Shown here in pieces: positions 37,923 to 46,102 of a stretch of 64,000 nucleotides of DNA. The position numbers were made by a program, and so were the translations under genes. The stretch spans positions 7,502,001-7,566,000 of the forward strand of contig NZ_CP109131.1 in NCBI RefSeq assembly GCF_035917995.1, in the 5' to 3' direction. The first letter of the stretch is position 1. Every line of letters starts with the position of its first letter. The DNA is from Streptosporangium sp. NBC_01755. Its GTDB lineage: Bacteria > Actinomycetota > Actinomycetes > Streptosporangiales > Streptosporangiaceae. The notes beneath the pieces are model-generated. The model was not told the DNA's origin, made no database searches, and worked only from the letters and a program-made list of their open reading frames with translations.

Positions 37923-38744
37923 ATGACGACCGCCAGAGTCTGGTTCGTCACCGGCGCTTCACGGGGCCTGGGCAGGGCGTTCACCGAGGCGGCCTTGGCC
38001 GCCGGGGACCGTGTCGTGGCCGCGGCCCGCAATGTCGAGCCGCTCGCGGCCCTGGCCGGCGAGTACCCGGATGCTCTCGTCCGGCTCCCGCTGGACGTCT
38101 CCGACCGCCGGGCCGTGTTCGACGGTGTGGACCGCGCGGTCGCCATCTTCGGCCGGCTCGACGTCGTGGTCAACAATGCCGGCGGACTGCTCTACGGGAT
38201 GGTGGAGGAGGCCACGGAAGAGCAGATCCGGGCGCATCTGGACGTCAACTTCTTCGGCGCCGTCTGGGTGGCCCAGGCCGTCCTGCCCCACCTGCGCGCG
38301 CAGGGCTCCGGCCGCATCCTGCAGGTCACCTCGATGGGCGCCGCCGGCGGCATGGCGTCCGTCGGCTTCTACGGTGCCGGCAAGGTGGCGCTCGATTCGG
38401 TCAGCGAGGCGCTGGCGATGGAGGTCGAGCGGTTCGGCATCAAGGTCACCATCGTGGAGATGGGCGGCTACGACACCGGCCTGTTCACCAAGGGCACCAC
38501 GGAGACCGAGGCCCTCCCGCACTACGATCCCCTGCGCGCCGAGCTGGCCGAGATGTGGGGCGAGGAGACCGGGCCGGCTCCGAGCACGGCCGCCCCCGTC
38601 ATCATGGAACTGGCCGCGCTGCCGGAACCGCCCCGGCGGCTCATCGTCGGCGGCCGGTCCTACGACCAGGTCCAGGAACTGGACCGGGCCAGAGCCGAGC
38701 TCTACCAGGCATGGGAAGAGCTCAGCCGCAAGGCCCCAGGCTGA
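37923..38744 (+). CDS. Short-chain dehydrogenase/reductase
   Basis: This 273-residue classical SDR has the TGASRGLG cofactor motif (residues 10-17), NNAGG, a catalytic Ser in the VTSMGAAGG region and the Tyr-x-x-x-Lys pair as FYGAGK. The first basic residues after beta-2 (AAARNVEPL) suggest NADPH. Actinomycete relatives reduce ketones or act on xenobiotics; the substrate cannot be told. ATG 37923 follows AGGAGG. The gene is controlled from a palindromic operator by the divergent TetR protein. Confidence 0.9.
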   Translation: MTTARVWFVTGASRGLGRAFTEAALAAGDRVVAAARNVEPLAALAGEYPDALVRLPLDVSDRRAVFDGVDRAVAIFGRLDVVVNNAGGLLYGMVEEATEEQIRAHLDVNFFGAVWVAQAVLPHLRAQGSGRILQVTSMGAAGGMASVGFYGAGKVALDSVSEALAMEVERFGIKVTIVEMGGYDTGLFTKGTTETEALPHYDPLRAELAEMWGEETGPAPSTAAPVIMELAALPEPPRRLIVGGRSYDQVQELDRARAELYQAWEELSRKAPG

Positions 38745-38967
38745 CCGGAACCGCACCTGGCCCTGCCCTGACGCGGGGCCGGGCGGTTGCCACTCCCGGG
38801 CCCGGCCTGCGCGTCACCGCCCCCACGCCCCCACGTCGCCGAGCGCAGGCTCCAAGCCGACCGTGTAGCCACCTACTGGCTGGACTGAGGGGAAACGGTC
38901 GCGTCCGCGCAGGTGGTGTACGAGTGTTTGAGATCGGTACCTGCGTCGCGCCTGGCTGATCGCCGTT

Positions 38968-39019
38968 GAAAAGCGCGGCGTCGTCCGTGGGGAAAAGCGC
39001 GGCGAGGGTGGTGGAGTGG
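38968..39019 (+). repeat. Inverted repeat, left arm (52 bp, 51/52 identical)
   Basis: This arm is the reverse complement of 39468-39519 with a single mismatch. Each arm contains two copies of GAAAAGCGCGGCG, 24 bp apart. Weaker similarity extends on both sides, giving arms of roughly 130-150 bp. In one frame both arms encode KSAASSV-KSAARVVEW, so they may derive from a short coding repeat. Confidence 0.85.
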
Positions 39020-39344
39020 TTGGGGGCCGCTCACCGGTATCGCATCGTGCGGGGTGGTGGCGGGCGTTGGGCGGGTGTGGGTGACCGGGGGCGGGCCGGT
39101 GGAGCTCCGGGAGGGGGCAAAGCGGGTCATGGCGGGCGTGGAGGCGGGGCCGTGGTGGTGACGATCGGGGATTTTCCATGATCTGGATGAGTTGGCACGC
39201 TGGGGGCGTGCGGATTCACCCAGATCAAGGAAGGCCACTGCCGCCCCCCTGGGTGGGCCGCTTTTCGTGGTGGAAGGCCCGGTTCGTCCCCGCACCCGGC
39301 CGGGGGCGGCCCGTGACCGGACGCCCCGCGGACCTTCGTACCCC

Positions 39345-39392
39345 GCACGGCGAGAGCCCCGCACGGCGAGAGCCCCGCACGGCGAGAGCCCC
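39345..39392. repeat. 16-bp tandem repeat, three perfect copies
   Basis: GCACGGCGAGAGCCCC is repeated three times without change between the two arms of the inverted repeat. It is GC-rich and not in a supported gene. Confidence 0.85.
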
Positions 39393-39467
39393 GCGCGAGG
39401 CGGCGGCGAGGAGCGGCCCCGGATCCTTCCGCACCGCGGCGGACCCGTACCGATGGGCGGTCTGGGG

Positions 39468-39519
39468 CCACTCCACCACCCTCGCCGCGCTTTTCACCAC
39501 GGACGACGCCGCGCTTTTC
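39468..39519 (-). repeat. Inverted repeat, right arm
   Basis: This is the partner of 38968-39019, in opposite orientation and about 450 bp away. See the left arm for the structure. Confidence 0.85.
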
Positions 39520-39794
39520 CACCGTGACCGGCTTACCGGATTCGGATGCTCGTACACCATGTCCGTGGACGCGAGGCCCGGCGAGGCGATCACTGCTGAT
39601 GAGCGCTCGCGGGGCGCGTGATCTTGCGGCGACCGGGAACCAGGACGGGATGAATGCGGCTGTGATCCGGAAGGGCTTCGGCTCCGCCCCGCGCGTCGGA
39701 AGGGTATCGGCGCGCCGAGCGCACCCTCTGACGTGCGAGTTCCGGAGTCGGTCTGTCGTGTCGTGATCGGCTGAACATCCAGCCTGAGCCAGAG

Positions 39795-39855
39795 TGATGC
39801 CAATCTGAGCCAATATGGCTTGATGATGGCATCACACTGTGCCATAATGATGCCA
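39795..39855. promoter_or_regulatory. Three TGATGCCA operator copies before the RHH gene
   Basis: TGATGCCA occurs at 39795 and 39848, and its inverse TGGCATCA at 39827. The last two form an inverted pair 13 bp apart, ending at the start codon. Short repeated palindromic half-sites like these are typical targets of ribbon-helix-helix proteins, and the first gene of the operon encodes one. Confidence 0.7.
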
Positions 39856-40397
39856 TGGACCTGACCCCGTACGTGGCCTCCCTCGGCCGCGAACTGCTGA
39901 CCGCCGCCGAGACCGGCGACGGCGACGCCGGCGCGCTGATCGAGCGGCTGACCGTGTCGATGGAGTCGGCGATCCGGCTCACCCTGCTCGAGGCATTGTC
40001 GGCGGCCGCCGACGAGATCACCCGAGACCTGGCCCCCGGCTCGGTCCAGGTCCACCTGCGCGGACGTGACCCGAACTTCGTCGTGACGGCCCGGCAGACG
40101 CAGCAGCCCCTCCACGACACCCCGGAGCCGGGCGCGGTGTCGGGCGCGGTCTCAGCCGACGACGCCGCGGCGAGCTTCGAGGACGGCCCCGTGGCCCGGA
40201 TCAACGTCCGCCTCCCCGAACAGCTCAAGGCCGCGATCGAGGAGGCCGCGGGCAAGGAAGGCCGCTCGCTCAACGCCTGGCTGGTCCGGGCCGCCTCGAC
40301 CGCGCTGCGCGCCGCGCCGCACGCCCCCGAGCGCGACCACGGCTCCGGACCGCGCGGCAAACGCAGCGCGCAGCGCTACACCGGCTGGGCCCGCTAA
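39855..40397 (+). CDS. Ribbon-helix-helix DNA-binding protein (HicB/CopG-like)
   Basis: This 180-residue protein has a ribbon-helix-helix domain at about residues 112-150: a basic strand (VARINVRLPEQLKAAIEEAA) and the second helix (GRSLNAWLVRAASTAL). The N-terminal 70 residues are helical and acidic. It heads an operon with a DUF4097 protein and a DrrAB-like exporter. The operator repeats at its promoter make it the likely autorepressor. There is no toxin gene beside it, so despite the HicB-like domain it is not part of an obvious toxin-antitoxin pair. ATG 39855 overlaps the last operator copy. Confidence 0.82.
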   Translation: MDLTPYVASLGRELLTAAETGDGDAGALIERLTVSMESAIRLTLLEALSAAADEITRDLAPGSVQVHLRGRDPNFVVTARQTQQPLHDTPEPGAVSGAVSADDAAASFEDGPVARINVRLPEQLKAAIEEAAGKEGRSLNAWLVRAASTALRAAPHAPERDHGSGPRGKRSAQRYTGWAR

Positions 40398-40476
40398 CCC
40401 ACCCCGACACAACCACTTTCCTCACACACCTGCGACCAGCGGAAATGTTCCTCTGACCCATTCCAAGGGGATAGCC

Positions 40477-41325
40477 ATGCCTGTTTTCGCCACACCCGAA
40501 CCGATCTCCGCCACGATCGAACTCTCCGTCGGCGACGTGCAGATCATCGCCGGCGACCGGAGCGACACCGTCGTCGAGGTACGGCCCAGCGACGCCGGCG
40601 ACGACTCCGACGTGGACGCCGCGCACAAGACACGCGTCGAGTACGCCAACGGCACCCTGACGATCCGCGGGCCCAAGGCCCGCATCCTCGACCTCTCCAA
40701 GAAGACCAGGTCGGTCGACGTGCTGATCGAACTTCCCGCCGGCTCGCACGTGCACGCCGACCTGTCGGTCGCCGACCTGCGCGGCATCGGCACGCTGGGA
40801 GAGTGCCGACTCAAGGCCTCGGTCGGGCATTTCCGCCTGGAGCGGACCGGGCCGCTTCGACTGAGCACCTCCGGCGGCGACATCACCGTCGAGGCCATCG
40901 CGGGCAACGCCGAGGTCTCCACCGGCACCGGGCGCGTGCACATCGGCGAGATCGACGGCAGCGCCGTCATCAAGAACTCCAACGGCAACACCGACCTCGC
41001 CACCGTCACCGGCGACCTGCAGGTGCGCTCGGCCAACGGCGACATCCGCGTCGACCGGGCCGAGGCCACGGTGGAGGCCAGAACCTCCAACGGAGGCATC
41101 CGCCTCGGCCAGGTCAGGCGCGGCACCGTCACGCTGAACACCGCGACCGGCCACCTCGACATCGGCATCGCCGCCGGCACCGCCGCCTGGCTCGACCTGA
41201 ACACCGCGCACGGGCGGGTGGAGAACGCGCTGGAGGCTCTCGGCCACGCACCGCAGACCTCCGAGCAGAGCGTCGAGGTACGCGCGCGCACCTCGTTCGG
41301 CGACATCACCGTCCGCCGTTCCTGA
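40477..41325 (+). CDS. DUF4097-family beta-helix-like protein
   Basis: This 282-residue protein is composed of repeated short beta strands ending in small residues (for example LSTSGGDITVEAIAGNAEVS, LQVRSANGDIRVDRAEATVE and ARTSNGGIRLGQVRRGTVTL). This is the DUF4097/DUF4098 pattern of a right-handed beta-helix. No signal peptide or membrane segment is visible, so it is probably cytoplasmic or held to the exporter. ATG 40477 follows AAGGGG. In actinomycetes this family often sits beside ABC exporters, as here; its function is not known. Confidence 0.82.
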   Translation: MPVFATPEPISATIELSVGDVQIIAGDRSDTVVEVRPSDAGDDSDVDAAHKTRVEYANGTLTIRGPKARILDLSKKTRSVDVLIELPAGSHVHADLSVADLRGIGTLGECRLKASVGHFRLERTGPLRLSTSGGDITVEAIAGNAEVSTGTGRVHIGEIDGSAVIKNSNGNTDLATVTGDLQVRSANGDIRVDRAEATVEARTSNGGIRLGQVRRGTVTLNTATGHLDIGIAAGTAAWLDLNTAHGRVENALEALGHAPQTSEQSVEVRARTSFGDITVRRS

Positions 41326-41371
41326 CCGGATCCCGCCCTTCCCGACCAGATCCCGAAAAAGGGGGCCTCTC

Positions 41372-42349
41372 ATGACCATGCCATCCCGGCCATCCCGGCC
41401 ATCCCAGCCATCCCCATCCGCGATCACGGCGACCGGCCTGCGCCGCTCCTACGGCGACCACGTCGTGCTCGACGGCATCGACCTGAACGTTCCGCATGGC
41501 ACCGTCTTCTCGTTGCTCGGCGCCAACGGCGCCGGCAAGACCACCACCGTCAAGATCTTGTCCACCCTGATCCGCGCCGACGCGGGCAGCGCGCGGATCG
41601 CCGGCCACGACCTGTCGGCCGAGCCGGACGCGGTGCGTGCCGCGATCGGCGTCACCGGCCAGTTCTCCGCGGTCGACAACCTGCTGACCGGTCAGGAGAA
41701 CCTGACCCTGATGGCCGACCTGCACCACCTCGGCCGCAAGGCCGGCAGGCACAAGACCGCCCGGCTGCTCCAGCAGTTCGACCTCGTCGACGCGGCCAAA
41801 AAGACGGCGGCGACCTACTCCGGCGGGATGCGGCGGCGGCTCGATCTGGCGATGACACTGGTCGGCTCACCACAGGTGATCTTCCTCGACGAGCCGACCA
41901 CCGGGCTGGACCCGCGCAGCCGCCGCGCCATGTGGCAGATCGTGCGAGAACTCGTGGCCGATGGCGTCACCATCTTCCTCACCACCCAGTACCTGGAGGA
42001 GGCCGACGAGCTCGCCGACCGGATCGCGGTGCTCGACCACGGGAAGATCGTCGCCGAGGGCACCGCGGACGAGCTCAAGCGGCGCATCCCCGGCGGCCAC
42101 GTCCTGCTGCGGTTCACCGACGAGCGCGACCTCGAATCCGCCGCGCGCGCCGTGGGCCAGTCCTCCCGCGACAGCGACACGCTCGCCCTGCGCGTACCGC
42201 ACGACGGCAGCCTCAAATCGCTGAAGGCGCTGCTGGACCGGCTCGACCACAACGCGGTCAAGGTCGACTCGCTGAGCGTGCACACCCCCGACCTCGACGA
42301 CGTCTTCCTCGCTCTCACCGGCAACCAGGAGAAGGTGACCACACCATGA
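41372..42349 (+). CDS. ABC transporter ATPase, DrrA-like
   Basis: This 325-residue ATPase has Walker A GANGAGKTT, signature YSGGMRRRLDLAMTL, Walker B VIFLDEPTTGLDP and the DrrA-type TTQYLEEADELADRI. It has a C-terminal extension of about 90 residues, normal for the family. It energises the permease encoded next, which overlaps it by 4 bp. The first 15 codons carry a 9-bp tandem repeat (CATCCCGGC-like) encoding PSR/PSQ units, so the N-terminus may vary in length. The operon context suggests export of a drug or lipid regulated by the RHH protein. Confidence 0.9.
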   Translation: MTMPSRPSRPSQPSPSAITATGLRRSYGDHVVLDGIDLNVPHGTVFSLLGANGAGKTTTVKILSTLIRADAGSARIAGHDLSAEPDAVRAAIGVTGQFSAVDNLLTGQENLTLMADLHHLGRKAGRHKTARLLQQFDLVDAAKKTAATYSGGMRRRLDLAMTLVGSPQVIFLDEPTTGLDPRSRRAMWQIVRELVADGVTIFLTTQYLEEADELADRIAVLDHGKIVAEGTADELKRRIPGGHVLLRFTDERDLESAARAVGQSSRDSDTLALRVPHDGSLKSLKALLDRLDHNAVKVDSLSVHTPDLDDVFLALTGNQEKVTTP

Positions 42350-42426
42350 GCACCATGAGCACCATGAGCACTGCGAGCACTGCGAGCACTGCGAGCACTG
42401 CGAGCACTGCGAGCACTGCGAGCACT
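42346..42426 (+). repeat. In-frame 9-bp coding minisatellite
   Basis: Three copies of ATGAGCACC/T are followed by six copies of GCGAGCACT, 81 bp in all, at the 5' end of the permease gene. The unit length keeps the frame whatever the copy number. Confidence 0.9.
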
Positions 42427-43218
42427 GTGTCGCACACCCTGAGCGACTCGGCGACGATGCTTCGCCGCAACCTCAAGCGCATGATGCGCTACCCGTCCAT
42501 GACACTGATGCTCATCGGCATGCCGATCGTCTTCCTGCTGCTGTTCGTCTACGTCTTCGGCGGCACCCTCGGCGCCGGACTCGGCGGCGTCTCCGGCGGC
42601 TCCGGCGGACGTGCGCAGTACGTCAACTACGTCACCCCCGCGATCATCCTGATGACGATCACCGCCGCGGTCCAGGGCACCACCATCTCGATCGCCATGG
42701 ACATGACCGAGGGCATCGTCGACCGGTTTCGCACCATGGCCATCGCCCGGGTGTCCGTCCTGACCGGACACGTCATCGGCAGCCTCATCCAGACGATGCT
42801 CAGCATCGCGGCGGTCATCGGCGTCGCGCTGCTCATCGGCTTTCGGCCGTCGGCGGGGCCCGGCGACTGGCTCGCCCTCATCGGCGTCCTGGTGATGATG
42901 GCCTTCGCCTTCATCTGGTTGTCGGTCGCGTTCGGCCTGGCCAGCAAGACCGTCGAGTCCTCAAGCAACGTCGGTATGCCGCTGCTGCTGCTGCCGTTCC
43001 TGGGCAGCGGGTTCGTCCCGACCGACTCGATGCCCACCGTGCTGCGCTGGTTCGCCGAGTACCAGCCGTTCACGCCGCTCATCGAGACCCTGCGCGGCCT
43101 GCTGATGGGCACCCCGATCGGGAACAACGCCGTCATCGCGGTCGGCTGGTGCGTCGTCATCGCGCTCGGCGGCTACCTGTGGTCGAAGAGGCTGTTCAAC
43201 CGCGAGTCCACCCGCTAA
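42346..43218 (+). CDS. ABC-2 type permease, DrrB-like
   Basis: This 290-residue membrane protein has six helices (for example LMLIGMPIVFLLLFVYVFGG and LPFLGSGFVPTDSMP near the last extracellular loop), with the DrrB coupling segment VDRFRTMAIARVSVLTG. The N-terminus is unusual. Nine 9-bp units encode MSTMSTMST and then six AST repeats, with three possible ATG starts before the real protein begins at VSHTLSDSATMLRRN. Slippage in this repeat would change only the N-terminal length. ATG 42346 overlaps the ATPase stop (ATGA). Confidence 0.9.
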   Translation: MSTMSTMSTASTASTASTASTASTASTVSHTLSDSATMLRRNLKRMMRYPSMTLMLIGMPIVFLLLFVYVFGGTLGAGLGGVSGGSGGRAQYVNYVTPAIILMTITAAVQGTTISIAMDMTEGIVDRFRTMAIARVSVLTGHVIGSLIQTMLSIAAVIGVALLIGFRPSAGPGDWLALIGVLVMMAFAFIWLSVAFGLASKTVESSSNVGMPLLLLPFLGSGFVPTDSMPTVLRWFAEYQPFTPLIETLRGLLMGTPIGNNAVIAVGWCVVIALGGYLWSKRLFNRESTR

Positions 43219-43243
43219 GCCGCACCTGGGCCAAGGAGAAACG

Positions 43244-43414
43244 ATGCAGCACCAACAGGTTTCGCCGGTCGACTCGCTGCCCGTCACCCGCCCCGAGGGC
43301 TGTCCGTTCGATCCGCCACAGGAACGGGGAGGGCAAACCGGCTGCCCGCTGCGCTCGCGCTGCCAAGCTCATTGCAACGCAACATTGCATTCGCACGCAG
43401 CATCATTGCCTTAA
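43244..43414 (+). pseudogene. N-terminal remnant of a cytochrome P450 gene
   Basis: An intact ribosome-binding site (AAGGAG) and ATG 43244 open a 56-codon frame whose first 25 residues (LPVTRPEGCPFDPPQE) match the N-terminus of the intact P450 at 43542 (LPTARQPGCPFDPPKE). After that the similarity ends and the frame soon stops. The operon therefore once continued from the ABC permease into a P450, of which only this start remains. Confidence 0.75.
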
Positions 43415-43482
43415 TCAGCGCTAATTATCTGTCTGAATGCACTTCCTGTGGTTGGCGGAAATTCTAAATGCAACGTATCTTT
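43372..43482. promoter_or_regulatory. TGCAACG motifs and shared 17-bp element upstream of the P450
   Basis: TTGCAACG at 43372 and AAATGCAACGTATCTTT at 43466-43482 lie in an AT-richer stretch 60-170 bp before the P450 start. The second differs at one position from 10056-10072 upstream of the serine hydrolase, implying the same regulator. Confidence 0.6.
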
Positions 43483-43541
43483 CGAGCCACGACAAACACG
43501 TAATATCGCGACTTCAACCTAGGTCGATGAGAGGAATGACC

Positions 43542-44744
43542 ATGGAACACACCGTCACCACGCTGCCGACCGCGCGTCAGCCCGGCTGTCCCTTTGACCC
43601 GCCCAAGGAGCTGATCCAGGCCCGCGAGCACGGCCCAATCAGCCGCTACCCCTTCCCCGACGGACACCAGGGCTGGCTGATCACCGGATACGACCTGGTC
43701 CGGTCGGCCCTGGCCGACTCGCGGTTCAGCTCGCGCAAGGAGCTCATGCGCCACCACCCGACCATCGACCTAGGCGACATCGAGGTCCCTCCGGCGCCGC
43801 CCGGCGAGTTCCTCCTCATGGACGAGCCACAGCACGGGCGCTATCGGAAACCGCTGGTGGGCAAGTTCACCGTACGGCGGATGCGACAGCTCACCGAGCG
43901 CGTCGAGCAGATCACCGCCGACCACCTGGACGCCATGGAGAAGGCCGGGTCGCCGGCGGACCTGGTGACCGCGTTCGCCAAGCCGATCCCCGCCATCATG
44001 ATCTGTGAGCTGCTGGGGGTGCCGTACCAGGACCGGGGCTCCTTCCAGGAGCAGGTCGACTCGTTCCTCAGCGGGGAGACAAGCGACGAGGACCTGATAG
44101 CGGCCTACACCGCGACCCAGAACTACCTCGCGGAGCTGGTGGTCGCCAAGCGCGCGAACCCCACCGACGACGTGCTCAGTGACCTCACCGACAGCGACCT
44201 GACCGACGAGGAGCTGAGGGGGGTCGCCCTGATCCTGCTGGCGGCCGGGCTCGACACCACCGCGAACATGCTGGCGCTGGGCACTTTCGCCCTGCTGCGC
44301 AACCCGGCGCAACTGGCCGCGCTGCGCGCCGATCCCGCGCTCGCCGACCGGGCCGTAGAGGAGCTGCTGCGGTATCTGAGCGTCGCCAAGACGTTCATGA
44401 GGACGGCGCTGGAGGACGTCGAGTTGGGCGGCCGGACCATCGAGGCCGGTACGGCGGTCATCCTGTCGTACAACACCGCCAACCGCGACCCCGAGCGCTT
44501 CGCCGATCCCCACGTGCTCGACCTCCGAAGGCAGGACGGCGGGCACCTGGCCTTCGGCCACGGCATCCACCAGTGCCTGGGTCAGCAACTGGCCCGCGTC
44601 GAGATGCGGGTCGCCTTCCCCGCGCTGCTCACCCGCTTCCCCACGCTGCGCCTGGCCGTACCTGCCGATGAGGTTGACCTGCGCCCGGAGACCGCGGACA
44701 TCTACGGGATCAAGAGCCTCCCGGTCACCTGGGACGTGGAATAG
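43542..44744 (+). CDS. Cytochrome P450
   Basis: This 400-residue soluble bacterial P450 performs oxygen- and ferredoxin-dependent hydroxylation. Its marks are the I-helix AGLDTTANM (the usual acid/alcohol pair is Asp-Thr here rather than Glu-Thr), the K-helix EELLRYL and the heme loop FGHGIHQCLGQQLAR with the Cys ligand. The N-terminus has the PGCPFDPP segment common in macrolide- and xenobiotic-oxidising actinomycete families. ATG 43542 has GAGAGG at good spacing, while ATG 43536 is too close. No ferredoxin gene is adjacent. Its promoter carries the 17-bp element shared with the serine hydrolase. Confidence 0.92.
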   Translation: MEHTVTTLPTARQPGCPFDPPKELIQAREHGPISRYPFPDGHQGWLITGYDLVRSALADSRFSSRKELMRHHPTIDLGDIEVPPAPPGEFLLMDEPQHGRYRKPLVGKFTVRRMRQLTERVEQITADHLDAMEKAGSPADLVTAFAKPIPAIMICELLGVPYQDRGSFQEQVDSFLSGETSDEDLIAAYTATQNYLAELVVAKRANPTDDVLSDLTDSDLTDEELRGVALILLAAGLDTTANMLALGTFALLRNPAQLAALRADPALADRAVEELLRYLSVAKTFMRTALEDVELGGRTIEAGTAVILSYNTANRDPERFADPHVLDLRRQDGGHLAFGHGIHQCLGQQLARVEMRVAFPALLTRFPTLRLAVPADEVDLRPETADIYGIKSLPVTWDVE

Positions 44745-44776
44745 CCGCCCGGAATCGTTCGATGCCGGGGGAGACG

Positions 44777-45052
44777 ATGAGTGTGTCGAGGCCATGGCGG
44801 GAATGGCGCCGCCCGCTGATGGCGCACGTGGCCCTCATGATCGGGCTTGTGGTGGTGTCCGGTGTCGGCGCCCTGGTGGACTGCCGCACCCTGCTGGGGG
44901 AGTCGGTGTGGGTGAAGCCGCTCCGACGGCCGGTTCGAGTAACCATGCGGCTGCTGCGGGGCGCCACACCGGCCTCCCGCAAGAGGATCCGAGTGCGGAA
45001 CGCGAGTCGGATCGCTCTGGTTGGTCGCAGGTCGGCCGCGACGGACCGTTAG
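44777..45052 (+). pseudogene. N-terminal remnant of a membrane protein
   Basis: The first 50 codons read as one membrane helix (HVALMIGLVVVSGVGALVD) followed by CRTLLGESVWVKPLRRPV. This matches the start of a family of multi-spanning actinomycete membrane proteins in which DxRTLLGxxxWxKPLKF leads to further helices. Here the following residues are basic and show no helices, so the rest is deleted or frameshifted. Confidence 0.5.
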
Positions 45053-45207
45053 CTGATCTGCTCCGCCAGTTCGACGATGATCCTCGCCGGGCCGCGGACG
45101 TAGCAGAGCCGGTAGCTGTCCTCGTAGCGCTCCAGCTCGCCCACGAGTTCCGCGCCGCGGGCTCGCAGGTCGGCGACGATGCCCACGTGGTCCATCCGTT
45201 CGATCAT
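45049..45207 (-). pseudogene. VOC-family protein reduced to 52 residues by internal deletion
   Basis: The N-terminus MIERMDHVGIV is joined directly to a C-terminal VOC end (DLRARGAELVGELERYEDSY, then VRGPARIIVELAEQ). About 60-70 central residues are missing, but the frame is kept. Both metal-binding ends survive while the middle of the fold is lost, so it is probably inactive. Confidence 0.65.
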
Positions 45208-45469
45208 GGTGGTTCTCCTTCTTCGCCGCGCGGCCTGTCGTGGCCGCTGGTGTCCCTGGGACGGAGCCGGCGCCACATTCTCGACACCCGGAAGCGTGCT
45301 GAGTTCCAGGACCTGCTTCTGGCCGTCACCACCCTGGGGCGCACCGCTCCCGGGCCCGGTGAAGGTCACCAGGAACGGCCGGACTGCCGCTCCGCCCTCC
45401 GCCACGAACTCGGCCCGGCCGGGCGCCGGGGCGCTTGCGCCGGCGGTCAAGCGGCGTGGGACGGTGAGA
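45208..45469. other. Short stretch without a recognisable gene
   Basis: A minus-strand frame (AEFVAEGGAAVRPFLVTFTG) has some coding character but no start, no family and no conserved end. It may be another gene tail. Confidence 0.35.
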
Positions 45470-46102
45470 TCACGCCGGGCGGATGAGCCCCTTTCTGGTG
45501 GCGGCGGCCACCGCCGAGGTGCGGGAGTCGACGCCGAGCTTGGCGTAGATGTGCACGAGGTGGGTCTTGACAGTGGTCTCGCTCAGGAACATCTGCTTGC
45601 CGATCTGCCGGTTGGACAGGCCGGCCGCGACGTGGCCGAGCACCTCCAGTTCTCTTGGGCTGAGCGTGGTGGCCGGGGTGCGGACCCGGCCCAGCAGCCG
45701 CGAGGCGACGCTGGGGGCCAGCGCGCTGGTGCCCGTGGCGGACGAGCGGATCGCGGCGTGCAGGTCGTCGGAGGGGGCGTCCTTGAGCAGGTAGCCGGTG
45801 GCGCCCGCCTCGACGGCCGCCACGATGTCGGCGTCGGTGTCGAAGGTGGTGAGCACCAGGACGCGGGGACCGCCGAGCGCGACGATTCGCCGGGTCGCCT
45901 CGCTGCCGTGGATGCCCGTCCCGAACTGAAGGTCCATCAAGACGACGTCGGGTGCGAGGGCACGTGCCGCCTCCACGCCGTCCTCGCCCGTGGCCGCCTC
46001 CCCGACCAGCTCGAAGTCGGGCTGTCCGGCGAGCATGGCACGGATGCCCGAGCGCACTACGGGGTGATCGTCCACCAGCAGGATCCTGATCGGCGCTGTC
46101 AC
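45470..46102 (-). CDS. NarL/LuxR-type response regulator
   Basis: This 210-residue regulator has a receiver domain (ILLVDDHPVVRSGIRAML, phospho-acceptor Asp in VVLMDLQF, Thr in LVLTTFD, Lys in LLKDAP). A LuxR-type HTH follows (LSPRELEVLGHVAAGLSNRQ, then FLSETTVKTHLVHIYAKL). GTG 46102 overlaps the kinase stop (GTGA), so the pair is translationally coupled. The divergent FtsX/LolD-type exporter at 47475 is the likely target, a common arrangement for drug- or envelope-stress-responsive systems. Confidence 0.92.
   Translation of the reverse strand: MTAPIRILLVDDHPVVRSGIRAMLAGQPDFELVGEAATGEDGVEAARALAPDVVLMDLQFGTGIHGSEATRRIVALGGPRVLVLTTFDTDADIVAAVEAGATGYLLKDAPSDDLHAAIRSSATGTSALAPSVASRLLGRVRTPATTLSPRELEVLGHVAAGLSNRQIGKQMFLSETTVKTHLVHIYAKLGVDSRTSAVAAATRKGLIRPA

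Larger units (their letters stand above)
38745..39794. other. Gene-free kilobase with repeats
   Basis: All frames here are short, overlap on both strands and are rich in Arg, Pro and Gly. The region contains a 52-bp inverted repeat, more diverged similarity flanking its arms, and a 16-bp tandem repeat (listed separately). It could be a non-autonomous mobile element or a structured RNA region. Confidence 0.5.

Noticed and set aside
39345..39392. CRISPR-like repeat array
   Set aside because: Three back-to-back 16-bp copies without spacers are a simple tandem repeat; no cas genes occur in the window.
39855..40397. HicB-like antitoxin suggesting a toxin-antitoxin module
   Set aside because: No toxin-sized gene is adjacent; the gene heads an exporter operon, so it is treated as a transcriptional regulator.
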